A DNA stretch of 64,000 bases from Roseomonas xinghualingensis (GCF_025791835.1 NZ_JAOXLP010000010.1:62001-126000), one strand, 5' to 3'. Positions 25,974 to 34,576 are shown, numbered from the stretch's first letter. Notes: generated from the letters alone by a model not told the origin. Made by a program: numbers and translations.

Positions 25974-26725
25974 GCCGCCTCCTTCAGCATGGCGCGCGAA
26001 AGGGCATGGGACGCCTCGCGGCAGAGCGCGGCGTATTCGGCCGAGGTCCGGTATTCCGCGCCGCGCGGCACGGGCGCGTCCACGGCCAGTTCCTGCGCGA
26101 TGCGCCCGGGATGCGCAGCCATCACGGCGATGCGGCTGGAGAGATAGACGCTCTCGAAGACGGAATGCGTCACCAGGATCGCAGTGAAGCGCGTGCGTTC
26201 CCACAGCGACAGCAGGTCATCGTTCAGCCTGTGGCGCGTGATCTCGTCCAGCGCCGCGAAGGGCTCGTCCAGCAGCAGCAGGCGCGGGCGCGTGACCAGC
26301 GCGCGGGCGATGGAGACGCGCATCCTCATCCCGCCCGACAGCGCGCGTGGCCTGCTGCGCTCGAAGCCCGAAAGCCCGACCTGGGCCAGCGCCTCGGCGG
26401 CGCGCGGCTCGGCCTCGCGGCGCGCGATGCCTGAAAGGCGCAGGGGCAGCATGACGTTCCCGATGGCGCTGGCCCAGGGCATCAGCGTGGCATCCTGGAA
26501 GACGAAGCCGGTCTCTCCGCGTCGCGCGGCGCGCACCTCCACCTGCCCGCCGCTCGCGGGGATCAGCCCCGCGACGATGCGCAACAGGGTGGACTTGCCG
26601 CAGCCGGAGGGGCCGAGGAGGGAGAGGAACTCCCCTTCCTCCACCGCCAGGTCGATCCCCTCCAGGGCCTGCGTGCCGTTCGCGTAGCGCTTCGAGACCC
26701 CCGAGAGGAGGACCGAATGCGCCAT
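25970..26725 (-). CDS. NitT/TauT-type ABC transporter ATPase
   Basis: This 251-residue ATPase has Walker A GPSGCGKSTLL near residue 39, the signature LSGGMRMRVSIARAL near residue 130 and Walker B LLLLDEPFAALDEITR, then VTHSVFESVYLS. The signature has MRMR in place of the usual MRQR, as in some pyrimidine-importer ATPases (ThiZ-like). It begins one base after the binding-protein stop and overlaps the permease start by four bases. Confidence 0.86.
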   Translation of the reverse strand: MAHSVLLSGVSKRYANGTQALEGIDLAVEEGEFLSLLGPSGCGKSTLLRIVAGLIPASGGQVEVRAARRGETGFVFQDATLMPWASAIGNVMLPLRLSGIARREAEPRAAEALAQVGLSGFERSRPRALSGGMRMRVSIARALVTRPRLLLLDEPFAALDEITRHRLNDDLLSLWERTRFTAILVTHSVFESVYLSSRIAVMAAHPGRIAQELAVDAPVPRGAEYRTSAEYAALCREASHALSRAMLKEAA

Positions 26726-26726
26726 C

Positions 26727-27743
26727 TCAGCCGAGGCCGATCTTCCGGTTCACGAAATCCAGCGAATAGCCGCGCCGGATATCCAGCCCCGCGGGATAGG
26801 CACCGGTATCGCGCATGGTGGCGTAGAAGCTCGCCCAGCGCTCATGGGTCATGGCGCCGATGCCCAGCGTCTCCGCCTCATGCGACTGGACGATGCCGTG
26901 CTCCTTCATCGCACGCAGCCCATAGGCCAGCTTGTCTTCCGGCATCTCCGGGTTGTGCTGCCTGATGAGGGCGTTGGCGGCGCCGACATCCTCGCCCTTC
27001 ATGTATTCGGTCCAGCCCTCAATCGTGGCGTCGATGAAGCGCTGCACCAGGTCCCGCTTCTCGGCGACCATGCGGGCGGAGATGTCGATGGTGGTGTTGT
27101 AGGAGTCGTAGCCTGCATCGGCGATCATGTGCACGCGCGGGCGGATGCCGGCCTGCATGGCCGCGAAGGGCTCGGATGAGACGAAGCCCTGCCAGATCGA
27201 CTTCTTGTCCGCCATGAAGGGCTGCAGGCTGACGGATTTCGGGCGGATCTGGGAATCGTCAAAGCCGAAGCGGCTGCGCAGGAAGGGCCAGTGCGTGACG
27301 CGGCTGGCGGCGCTGATCGCCATGGGCTTGCCGCGCATTGCCTCGAAGCTGTCGATCCCGGCTTCCTCATGCGTCATGAAGATCACCGGCTCCTTCTGGA
27401 AGATCGCGGCGATGCAAAGGAACGGAAGCCCATCCCGCACATAGTTCAGAGGCTGGAACGGGTTGGACATGATCATGTCCGCGCGTCCCGTCACCAGAAG
27501 CTGCGCCGGGTTCAGCTGCGCGCCGCCCTGGCGCAGGTCGCATTCGATGCCATAGCGGCGGTAGATGCCCTTGGCGACGGCCTGGTAGTAGCCGCCATGC
27601 TCCGCCTGGGCGCGCCAGTCAGTCTGGAAGGAAACCTTGTCGAGCGTCTGCGCCGAGACGCGCGCGCCGGCCACCGGCACGAGGGAGAAGGCAGCGGCGC
27701 CCGTCAGAAGGGTTCGCCGCTGGATGCGGTACTTGGTGCCCAT
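26727..27743 (-). CDS. NMT1/THI5-like periplasmic binding protein
   Basis: This 338-residue binding protein has an N-terminal RIQRRTLLTGAAAFSLVP segment that looks like a Tat-compatible or Sec signal. The mature part follows the NMT1 pattern: FQTDWRAQAEHGGYYQAVAK, then RRYGIECDLRQGG and GRADMIMSNPFQPLN. Relatives bind pyrimidine precursors, riboflavin or sulfonates. The ATG at 27741-27743 was chosen for the signal peptide. The open frame upstream of it looks non-coding. It heads a complete ABC operon, divergent from the transglutaminase operon across a 21-bp palindrome. Confidence 0.84.
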   Translation of the reverse strand: MGTKYRIQRRTLLTGAAAFSLVPVAGARVSAQTLDKVSFQTDWRAQAEHGGYYQAVAKGIYRRYGIECDLRQGGAQLNPAQLLVTGRADMIMSNPFQPLNYVRDGLPFLCIAAIFQKEPVIFMTHEEAGIDSFEAMRGKPMAISAASRVTHWPFLRSRFGFDDSQIRPKSVSLQPFMADKKSIWQGFVSSEPFAAMQAGIRPRVHMIADAGYDSYNTTIDISARMVAEKRDLVQRFIDATIEGWTEYMKGEDVGAANALIRQHNPEMPEDKLAYGLRAMKEHGIVQSHEAETLGIGAMTHERWASFYATMRDTGAYPAGLDIRRGYSLDFVNRKIGLG

Positions 27744-27866
27744 GAATAGGGTCTCCGTCGTGTGGTGCCGGTTCCGGCTGCGGGCCCCATGCCCGCGCCG
27801 ATGCTCGATCCGTACCTCCTGATCGCATGCCAGGGCGCTCCCGCACCAGTCACCAGGCACGTCCGC

Positions 27867-27887
27867 TTCGCCGGGCAGCCCGGCGAA
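27867..27887. promoter_or_regulatory. 21-bp palindrome in a divergent promoter region
   Basis: TTCGCCGGGC and GCCCGGCGAA flank a single central A, giving a perfect palindrome. It lies between the divergent starts of the NMT1-like binding protein (27743) and the first transglutaminase (27971). This position suits an operator controlling one or both. With a one-base centre it cannot fold as a hairpin of the same size, which favours DNA binding. Confidence 0.45.
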
Positions 27888-27970
27888 CGGGTTATGCCGG
27901 GGCTTCCAGGCCGCTATGCTGCCCGGCTCCGTCTAACTGAACCGCCAGGCTGAGAGGCGAACCCGCCCGC

Positions 27971-28804
27971 ATGGTCCGCGCCGTCACCCTCACCCATGTC
28001 ACCACCTATCGCTATGACAGGCCGGTGTTCCTGGGCCCGCAGACGATCCGGCTCTCGCCGGCGCCGCATGCGGCCGCGCGCATCCTGCGCCATGCGCTGG
28101 TGGTGGAGCCGGGCAACCACAGCCTGTTCCACCGGCGCGACCCGCAGGGGAATCCGGAGGCACGGGCGGTATTCGACGGAAAGGTCGAGCATTTCACCAT
28201 CACTGCCATGCTGGAGGCGGAACTCCAGCCGGTGAATCCCTTCTCCTTCGTGCTGGAGGACGGGGCGCATCGCTGGCCCTTCGCCTATCACCCGTTGCTG
28301 GCGGCCGAGCTGGGGCCGAACCTACGCACCGGGCCCTTGAGCCCGGGGGTTTCGGCCCTTCTGCCGCCGCGCGGGCTGGAAGCGGACACGCTTCCTACCC
28401 TGCTGGACCTCGCCCGGCGCGTTGCAGCCCAGATATCCTATATCCGCCGCGACGAGCCTGGGATCTGGGAGCCCGAGGTGGTGATCGCGCGCGGCGAGGG
28501 CTCCTGCCGCGACAGTGCATGGCTGCTGGTGCATGCCTTCCGCGCCATGGGCATCGCGGCGCGTTTCTGCTCCGGTTACCTGCTGGACACGGATGAGCGG
28601 ACAGCGGAGCTGCATGCCTGGGCCGAGGCCTTCCTGCCTGGTGCTGGCTGGGTGGGCTTCGATCCTACCTCGGGCCTTCTCGCGGCGGAGTTCCACCTGC
28701 CGCTCTCCGCAGCCTCGGATCCTCGCCTCGCCGCGCCGGTCAGCGGCACGCATGAGGTTTGCGGCGTCACCTTCTCAGCCGCCCTGACGCTGGAGGTCGC
28801 GTGA
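27971..28804 (+). CDS. Transglutaminase-like protein
   Basis: This 277-residue protein has an N-terminal beta domain typical of the family (THVTTYRYDRPVFLGPQTIR with LSPAP following) and a C-terminal transglutaminase core. The catalytic triad is visible as Cys in GEGSCRDSAWLLVH, His in ELHAWAEAFLPG and Asp in GFDPTSGLL. Bacterial members of this type occur with ATP-grasp and alpha-E proteins, as here, and are predicted to act as peptidases or amide-exchange enzymes. No signal peptide is seen. ATG 27971 is the first in the frame. The stop overlaps the next GTG. Confidence 0.85.
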   Translation: MVRAVTLTHVTTYRYDRPVFLGPQTIRLSPAPHAAARILRHALVVEPGNHSLFHRRDPQGNPEARAVFDGKVEHFTITAMLEAELQPVNPFSFVLEDGAHRWPFAYHPLLAAELGPNLRTGPLSPGVSALLPPRGLEADTLPTLLDLARRVAAQISYIRRDEPGIWEPEVVIARGEGSCRDSAWLLVHAFRAMGIAARFCSGYLLDTDERTAELHAWAEAFLPGAGWVGFDPTSGLLAAEFHLPLSAASDPRLAAPVSGTHEVCGVTFSAALTLEVA

Positions 28805-31212
28805 TCTCCCCCATCGACGAGATGGTCGATGGGAGCGGCCGCGTCCGCCCCCATTGGCGCGGCCTGCTCGGCTCGCTCTCCAGCCTGCCCGATGGGGGGC
28901 TGGTGGAACGTGCGCGGCTGCTGGACCGTGCCTTCGAGGAGGAGGGCTCCGCCGGGCTGCTGCCCTCGGCCGGGCGCGGCACGGCGCGTCGGCTCGATCC
29001 CGTGCCGCTGGTGCTGAACAGCCGGGAGTTCGCCGGCCTTGCCGAAGGGCTGGCGCAGCGGGCCCGGCTGCTGGAAGCGATCCTGGCCGATCTCTACGGG
29101 CCGCAGGTGCTCCTGGCCGATGGCCTGATCCCGCCAGAGCTGGTCTTCGCCAATCCGGCCTTCCTGCGCCCCTGCCGCAGCACGCCGGCCGGCCGCTTCC
29201 TGCACAGCTATGCCGCCGATCTCATCCGCGGGCCGGACGGGTGCTGGCGGGTGGCCGCGGACAGCGTGGTGGCAATGGACGGGCTGGCCCAGGCCATGGC
29301 CAACCGCATGCACATGGCCCGCAGCATGCCGGAGAGCACGCGCGCGGTGCAGATGCGTCCCCTGCGCCCATTCATCGAAAGCTGGCGGGACGTGCTGCAG
29401 CGCGCGACGGGCGACGAGGTTCCGGGAGCGGCGGCGGTGGCGCTGCTGACGCCGGGCGTCGGCCATCCCTCCTGGGCCGAGCATGTCACCCTGGCGCGCG
29501 ACCTTTCCTGCGCCCTGGCCGAGGCCGGGGACCTGACGGCGCGCGGTGGCGCCCTGTTCCTCAAGACGCTGCGCGGGTTGCAGCCGGTGCGGGTGCTGCT
29601 CTCCCGCATTCCCGGTGCCTCGCTGGACCCGCTGGAGCTGGGCGGGCGGCCCGCCGGGGGGGTATCCGGCCTGCTGGATGCCATGCGGGCCGGGGCGGTG
29701 GTGCTGCACAACCATCCGGGCGCGGCACTGGTGGAGGCTCCGGCCCTTCCGGCCTTCCTGCCTGACCTGTGCCGGGCCCTGCTGGACGAGGCACTGACCC
29801 TACCCTCCATGGAGACGCTCTGGCTCGGCGATCCGCTGTCCCTGGAGCGCTATCTGGCGGTGCCAGGGCGACATGTGCTGCGCCCGGCGGCGGTCGCAGG
29901 GGTGGAGGCCCAGGCGATCGGGAATGATTCCCGCGGCTTCTGCGCCTCGGCGCGTCCGGTGCCTTCCCTTGCCCCCTCCCTGGCGGACGGCGTGCTGGAA
30001 CCCCGGCCGGTCACGCTGCGCCTTTTTCTTCAGCATGACGGTGAGGCCTGGGGCTGCCTGCCGGGCGGGCTGGCGCGGATCACGGACGAGGCAGGGCGCG
30101 CCGGCGAGGTCTGCAAGGATATCTGGGTGCTCTCCGATGAGCGGGGCGAGATACGCAGGCCCGGCATGCCGCATGGCCCGGCGCTTTCCATCCGCCGCGC
30201 GGCGGGGGACCTGCCTTCGCGCGTGGCCGACAACCTGTTCTGGCTGGGCCGCTATGTGGAGCGCCTGGACGACTCCGCCCGGCTGATGCGCGCCACCCTC
30301 GCGCGGCTGGAACGGGCGCCGATGCTGCCGCGTGACCTGGCGGAGATCGGCGCGCTGTCGCGCTGCCTGCTGGATGCGAAGCTGATCACGCGGGAGGAGG
30401 TACCGACCTCCGGCGATGACTCCGGACTGCGCCGGGCCCTCCTTCGCGCCGGATATGAGGGCGGGCGCCTGCACCGGCTGACCAGCGACGTGGCGCGGCT
30501 GGTGGAGGCAACGCGCGACCGGCTGACCGGCGACATGCACGCCGCCTTCACCGTGCCGCTGCGGGACAGCCGTGCCGCGCTGATGGAGGCGAGGACGCCG
30601 GCCGCGCTCGGTGCGGCTCTCGGCGGGATGGTGCGCTACGCCTCGGGCGTCGCTGGAGTGGCCGCGGAGAACATGGTGCGCGGGGGCGCGCACAGCTTCC
30701 TCGATCTCGGGCGGCGGCTGGAACGGAGCGCGAGCGTCGCGGGGCTGCTCGGCCATCTGCTGGAGGCGGAGCCGGCGCGGGTGGAAAGCGCCCTCGTCCT
30801 GGCACTCGAACTGTGCGATTCCGTCATTACCTACCGCACGCGATACCTGCATGTACTGCAGCCTGGGCCGGCGCTGGATCTGGTGATGGCCGATCCCGCC
30901 AATCCGCGCGGGCTCGTATTCCAGCTTTCCGCGGCCGAGGCGTTGCTGGCCGCGGTGGAGGGCGGCGACGATCCCAGCCTGTCCGCCTGGGCACGGCGGT
31001 TGCGGATGGAGGGCGAGGCGATGGCGGCGGAGGTGGCCGCTGCGTCGGATGGCGCCCTGGCGGCAACCGCGCTCTCCGCACGGCTGCTGGCGCTGGAGGA
31101 ATCGGTCGGCGCGCTCTCCGATGCGATCGGGCGACGCTACTTCACCCTCGTCGCCGCACCGCGGCTGCTCGGCGTGGATACAGCCGATGCGCTTGTCCGG
31201 GGGGCGGCGTGA
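28801..31212 (+). CDS. Circularly permuted ATP-grasp / alpha-E fusion protein
   Basis: This 803-residue protein has an N-terminal region of about 470 residues with the circularly permuted ATP-grasp (DUF404/DUF407-like) pattern, including ANPAFLRPCRSTPAGRFLHS and LDPLELGGRPAGGVSGLLDA. A C-terminal alpha-E domain (DUF403) opens with NLFWLGRYVERLDDSARLMR near residue 477. Published comparative analysis predicts such pairs to form peptide-like amide bonds with a transglutaminase partner. Several ATP-grasp positions look altered, so the N-terminal half may be catalytically weak or dead. The start is GTG 28801, overlapping the upstream stop. The end overlaps the next GTG. Confidence 0.8.
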   Translation: MISPIDEMVDGSGRVRPHWRGLLGSLSSLPDGGLVERARLLDRAFEEEGSAGLLPSAGRGTARRLDPVPLVLNSREFAGLAEGLAQRARLLEAILADLYGPQVLLADGLIPPELVFANPAFLRPCRSTPAGRFLHSYAADLIRGPDGCWRVAADSVVAMDGLAQAMANRMHMARSMPESTRAVQMRPLRPFIESWRDVLQRATGDEVPGAAAVALLTPGVGHPSWAEHVTLARDLSCALAEAGDLTARGGALFLKTLRGLQPVRVLLSRIPGASLDPLELGGRPAGGVSGLLDAMRAGAVVLHNHPGAALVEAPALPAFLPDLCRALLDEALTLPSMETLWLGDPLSLERYLAVPGRHVLRPAAVAGVEAQAIGNDSRGFCASARPVPSLAPSLADGVLEPRPVTLRLFLQHDGEAWGCLPGGLARITDEAGRAGEVCKDIWVLSDERGEIRRPGMPHGPALSIRRAAGDLPSRVADNLFWLGRYVERLDDSARLMRATLARLERAPMLPRDLAEIGALSRCLLDAKLITREEVPTSGDDSGLRRALLRAGYEGGRLHRLTSDVARLVEATRDRLTGDMHAAFTVPLRDSRAALMEARTPAALGAALGGMVRYASGVAGVAAENMVRGGAHSFLDLGRRLERSASVAGLLGHLLEAEPARVESALVLALELCDSVITYRTRYLHVLQPGPALDLVMADPANPRGLVFQLSAAEALLAAVEGGDDPSLSAWARRLRMEGEAMAAEVAAASDGALAATALSARLLALEESVGALSDAIGRRYFTLVAAPRLLGVDTADALVRGAA

Positions 31213-32078
31213 TCTACCGTCTGCGGCATGTGACCGCCTATGCCTATGAGACGCCGGTGGAGATGGCGACGCATCTCCTGCATCTCACGCCCCGGTCCCT
31301 GGCGCGGCAGCGCGTGCTGCGGAGCAGCCTGACCTGCGATCCGGTACCGGCGCGGCGGGAGGAGGGCACGGATTACTTCGGCAATCCGGCCATCTGGCTC
31401 CATCTCGACAGGCCGCACAAGCGCTTCACCGTCACGGCGGAAGCCCTCGTCGATGTCGCGCCGCCGCCCCTCCCAGCCGCGACCCCGGCCTGGGAGGCGA
31501 TCCGCGCCCTGGCGCTGCGCGACCGGGAGGCAGCTGAGTTCCTGTTCCCGAGCCCGTCCCTGCCCCCGGTGGAGGCCGCGCGCGCCTTCCTCGCCCCGCA
31601 TTTCACCCCGGGCCGCATGGCCGGGGAAGCGGCGGTGGAGATGATCGCCCGCTTCCGCGACCAGATGGCCTTCCGCGCGGGGGTGACCACCATTTCCACC
31701 CCTGTGGAGGAGGTGCTGAAGCGGCGGGCGGGGGTGTGCCAGGATTTCGCGCATCTGATGATCACCGGTCTCCGGATGCTCGGTATCCCGGCACGCTATG
31801 TCTCCGGCTATATCCGCACGCGCCCGCGGCCGGGCGGGGAGCGGCGCGTCGGCGTGGACCAGTCCCATGCCTGGGTAGCAGCCTGGCTCGGCCCCGAGGC
31901 CGGCTGGGTGGAGATGGACCCGACCAACAGTCTCTTCGTCGCGGACGAGCATGTAGTGCTTGGCTGGGGGCGGGATTTCGGGGATGTCTCGCCGCTGTTC
32001 GGCATGATCCTGGGCGGCGGCCATCACAGCGTGACGGTGGGCGTGGATATGAGCGAGGCCGAGCCCGTTCCTGGCTGA
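31209..32078 (+). CDS. Transglutaminase-like protein
   Basis: This 289-residue second transglutaminase of the operon begins with YRLRHVTAYAYETPVEMATH, the family N-terminal beta domain. It has catalytic Cys in RRAGVCQDFAHLMITGLRM, His in DQSHAWVAAWLGP and Asp in WVEMDPTNSLFVADEH. The C-terminal RDFGDVSPLFGMILGGG-HH ending is typical of alphaproteobacterial members. GTG 31209 overlaps the stop of the ATP-grasp/alpha-E gene. It differs clearly from the first transglutaminase, so the two probably have distinct roles rather than being a recent duplication. Confidence 0.87.
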   Translation: MIYRLRHVTAYAYETPVEMATHLLHLTPRSLARQRVLRSSLTCDPVPARREEGTDYFGNPAIWLHLDRPHKRFTVTAEALVDVAPPPLPAATPAWEAIRALALRDREAAEFLFPSPSLPPVEAARAFLAPHFTPGRMAGEAAVEMIARFRDQMAFRAGVTTISTPVEEVLKRRAGVCQDFAHLMITGLRMLGIPARYVSGYIRTRPRPGGERRVGVDQSHAWVAAWLGPEAGWVEMDPTNSLFVADEHVVLGWGRDFGDVSPLFGMILGGGHHSVTVGVDMSEAEPVPG

Positions 32079-32169
32079 TCGGGGGTGCCGGTCGCGGCAC
32101 TGTTCCTGCATAGGTGCAGCCGAACGCCGGTCGAGACCGGTGACAAGCGTGACCCGGAGAATGCCCGTC

Positions 32170-33192
32170 ATGACCTTTACCCGCCGCACCCTGCTGGCCG
32201 CCGGCGCCGCCGGACTGGCCCTGCCCCATATCCGCAGTGCCGCCGCCCAGGCGCCGGTCCGCTTCGTCCTGGACTGGGCACTGCAGGGGAACCACGGCAT
32301 GTTTGCCCTGGCCGAGGACCGCGGCATCTTCCGGCGCGAAGGGCTGGCCGTGCGCATGGACCGCGGCTTCGGCTCGGGCGACACCGCCATCAAGATCGCC
32401 TCGGGCGCCTATGACATCGGTTACACCGATGTGAGCACGGCGGTGAAGTTCAACGCCGAGAACCCGGAGAAGCGCCTCGTCTCCATCTATCAGGTGCTGG
32501 ACCGCACGGCGGCCGCGCTGACAACCGTGCGCAAGTCCGGCATCACCGAGCCGAAGGGCGTGGTGGGCAAGCGCCTGGGGGCGCCAGAGGGCGAGGCCAG
32601 CCGGATGATGTTCCCGGCTTTCGCCAAGGTACAGGGCTTCGACCCCGCCGCCGTGCGCTGGACCAGCATGGCCTCCAACCTGCGCGACACCATGCTCGCC
32701 CAGGGCCAGGTCGATGCCGTCACCGGCTTCATGTACACGACCCACTTCAACATTCTCGGCCTTGGCGTGAAGGAGGAGGACATCATCTCCTGGCCCTATG
32801 CCGAGAACGGGCTCGACATCTTCGGCTCGGCCATCATGGTCCGCCAGGAGTGGCTGGAGCGGAACGAGCAGATCGCCGCCAGCTTCGTGCGCGCCTCGGT
32901 GGAAGGGCTGAAGCTGCTGCTGGCCGAGCCGGACGCGGCCATGGCGGCGCTGAAGAAGCGCGAGCCGCTCTTCGACGAGGCGCTGGAGAAGCGCCGCTGG
33001 ACCATGACGCGCGACCGCTCGATCCTCACGCCTCATGTCCGCTCCAACGGCACCGGCGCGGTGGACATGGCGCGGGCGGAACTGCTCGTCCGGGTGAATA
33101 CCGAAGCCTATGGCGTGACGAACGCGCGCCCGGCTTCCGAACTCTTCACCGAACGCTTCCTGCCGCCGGCGAGCGAGCGCAAGATCGCCTGA
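32170..33192 (+). CDS. NMT1-like ABC transporter substrate-binding protein
   Basis: This 340-residue binding protein has a twin-Arg-like signal, MTFTRRTLLAAGAAGLALP. The core follows the NMT1/THI5 pattern: FVLDWALQGNHGMFALAEDR, then KIASGAYDIGYTDVSTAVKF and the MLAQGQVDAVTGFMYTTHFN block. ATG 32170 was chosen because GGAGA lies nine bases upstream. ATG 32161 and GTG 32140 are possible. No permease or ATPase is adjacent. It could serve the ATPase/permease pair at 11337-13041, which lacks a binding protein. That link is speculative. Confidence 0.84.
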   Translation: MTFTRRTLLAAGAAGLALPHIRSAAAQAPVRFVLDWALQGNHGMFALAEDRGIFRREGLAVRMDRGFGSGDTAIKIASGAYDIGYTDVSTAVKFNAENPEKRLVSIYQVLDRTAAALTTVRKSGITEPKGVVGKRLGAPEGEASRMMFPAFAKVQGFDPAAVRWTSMASNLRDTMLAQGQVDAVTGFMYTTHFNILGLGVKEEDIISWPYAENGLDIFGSAIMVRQEWLERNEQIAASFVRASVEGLKLLLAEPDAAMAALKKREPLFDEALEKRRWTMTRDRSILTPHVRSNGTGAVDMARAELLVRVNTEAYGVTNARPASELFTERFLPPASERKIA

Positions 33193-33200
33193 TCCGGCGC

Positions 33201-33231
33201 GGGCGGCCGGGCCTATCCGCTTCGGCCGCCC
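33201..33231. terminator. 9-bp inverted repeat between convergent genes
   Basis: GGGCGGCCG (33201-33209) and CGGCCGCCC (33223-33231) pair perfectly around 13 bases. The right arm lies in the last codons of the convergent endonuclease-family gene. It is a probable bidirectional transcription stop. Confidence 0.5.
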
Positions 33232-33941
33232 AGCATCGCCGTGTCGATCAACGCCTTCAGCGGCAGGTGGTCGGAAGCGCGGCGTGCCAGCGGCGTGTCA
33301 TGGGCCGCAACCGCCCGGACCAGGCCGTGCGGATGGCCCATGATCCGGTCCAGGCACAGGAAAGGCCGGAAGGCCGGGAAGCTCGGTACGGATGGTGGAC
33401 GGCCGAAAACCGGCTCCAGCACCGCCAGCGCCGGACCATGCTGGCGCCACTCGTTGAGGTCGCCGAGCAAAAGCGTCGGCAGGCGCGCACCCTGCCCTGT
33501 CTCCATCGCCGCAAGAAGCGCTGCCGCCTGCGCCCGCCTCCGCCTGGCCCCGAGGCTGAGATGCGTCGCGAGCAGGCGGAATGGCCCCCAGCCCAGGTCC
33601 AGTTCCGCCAGGATCGCGCCGCGCGGCTCCAGCCCCGCAAGGCGCAGGCCCACCGCCGGACGAAGCAGCCTGGCATTTCGCCGAAGAAGGACAAGGTTGC
33701 TGCGCCATCCCTGCTCGCCGGGCCTTTCCGGCAGGGGCAGCAGGCGAAGGCCTGCCTCACGCTCGATCAGCGCGGCGTCCAGCATGTCCTTTCCAGGCCG
33801 GAGGTAATGCTGCGCCTCCTGCAACGCGATGAGATCGGCGCCGATCTCGGCGATCACCTGGGCGATGCGCTTCGGGCGGAACAGCCCTGCTGACCCCCGG
33901 CCACGATGGATGTTGTAGGTGGCGGCCAGCATCCTCCTCAA
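33213..33941 (-). CDS. Endonuclease/exonuclease/phosphatase family protein
   Basis: This 242-residue protein has the EEP metal-dependent hydrolase motifs in order: ATYNIHRGRG, DLIALQEAQ, LATHLSLGARRR, LLLGDLNEW and a final ASDHLPLKA. The family includes DNA repair nucleases, phosphoinositide phosphatases and sphingomyelinases. The closest layout is that of small bacterial EEP proteins beside phospholipase-type genes. The start is taken as the TTG at 33939-33941, whose TTGA overlaps the upstream stop. ATG at 33930-33932 would sit directly on a GAGGAGG run. Confidence 0.82.
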   Translation of the reverse strand: MRRMLAATYNIHRGRGSAGLFRPKRIAQVIAEIGADLIALQEAQHYLRPGKDMLDAALIEREAGLRLLPLPERPGEQGWRSNLVLLRRNARLLRPAVGLRLAGLEPRGAILAELDLGWGPFRLLATHLSLGARRRRAQAAALLAAMETGQGARLPTLLLGDLNEWRQHGPALAVLEPVFGRPPSVPSFPAFRPFLCLDRIMGHPHGLVRAVAAHDTPLARRASDHLPLKALIDTAMLGGRSG

Positions 33942-34576
33942 TCACCCAGAGCGCCGCCCGCCCGCGTCGGGCCATGGGATACCGCCATAGTCCCGGGGTT
34001 CGGTTCCTCCGCCCTCCCCGGCTCATGGATCCGGGTGAAGGCTGCCGCGAGCGTCGCGCCAAGGGCGGTGAGTGCCGCATCGGTCCATGTGTCCGTCCAT
34101 TCGCCGATGAGGTGGGTGGCCCATTCGAAAACCTCCCATAGTATGCCGAGCGCGAGGCCGAAGGCGGCGCCGGTCAGGACCAGCCGGGCCCTCGGCCTTG
34201 CTCTGCCGTCCGCCTTAAGCAGTCCCAGGAAGACCAGCCCGGCCAAGGTGCCGTTCAGCAGATGCACCATCTCGTCATAGGGGTTGGCGCCGTGGAACCA
34301 GTGCAGCCCATATCCTGGGCTCACGACCAGCGTGCCCAGAACGACAGTGGCATCCAGGCGCCGCGGCAAGGCCCGGAGCCGCCAGGGCAGCGCCGTCATC
34401 CGCTCCCGTGGCGGCAGGATCAGCCCGAGGCAGCCGGCCAGGGCCGCGAGGCTGCCCATGGCGGCATTGTGCTTGTCGATGGCCCAGAACCAGCAGGCCA
34501 CCAGGGCGAGCAAGGCCAGGCAGGCCCAGGCGAAATGGGACTGACGCTGGATGTCGTCTCTCGTCAGCAGCGGCAA
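33938..34576 (-). CDS. YjdF/DUF2238-like membrane protein
   Basis: This 212-residue membrane protein has about six helices. The characteristic blocks are NPYDEMVHLLNGTLAGL near the middle and GLALGILWEVFEWATHLIGE, followed by TDTWTDAALTALGATLAA, resembling the YjdF/DUF2238 family of unknown function. The start is a TTG with an ideal AAGGAGG seven bases upstream. The open frame extends further 5' but that part looks non-coding. The end overlaps the EEP gene start (TTGA), so the two form a coupled pair. Confidence 0.7.
   Translation of the reverse strand: MPLLTRDDIQRQSHFAWACLALLALVACWFWAIDKHNAAMGSLAALAGCLGLILPPRERMTALPWRLRALPRRLDATVVLGTLVVSPGYGLHWFHGANPYDEMVHLLNGTLAGLVFLGLLKADGRARPRARLVLTGAAFGLALGILWEVFEWATHLIGEWTDTWTDAALTALGATLAAAFTRIHEPGRAEEPNPGTMAVSHGPTRAGGALGD

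Noticed and set aside
27950-27955. CTGAGA motif just before the first transglutaminase, reminiscent of a TPP riboswitch.
   Set aside because: The other conserved TPP blocks and helices are missing, and the downstream gene has no link to thiamine.
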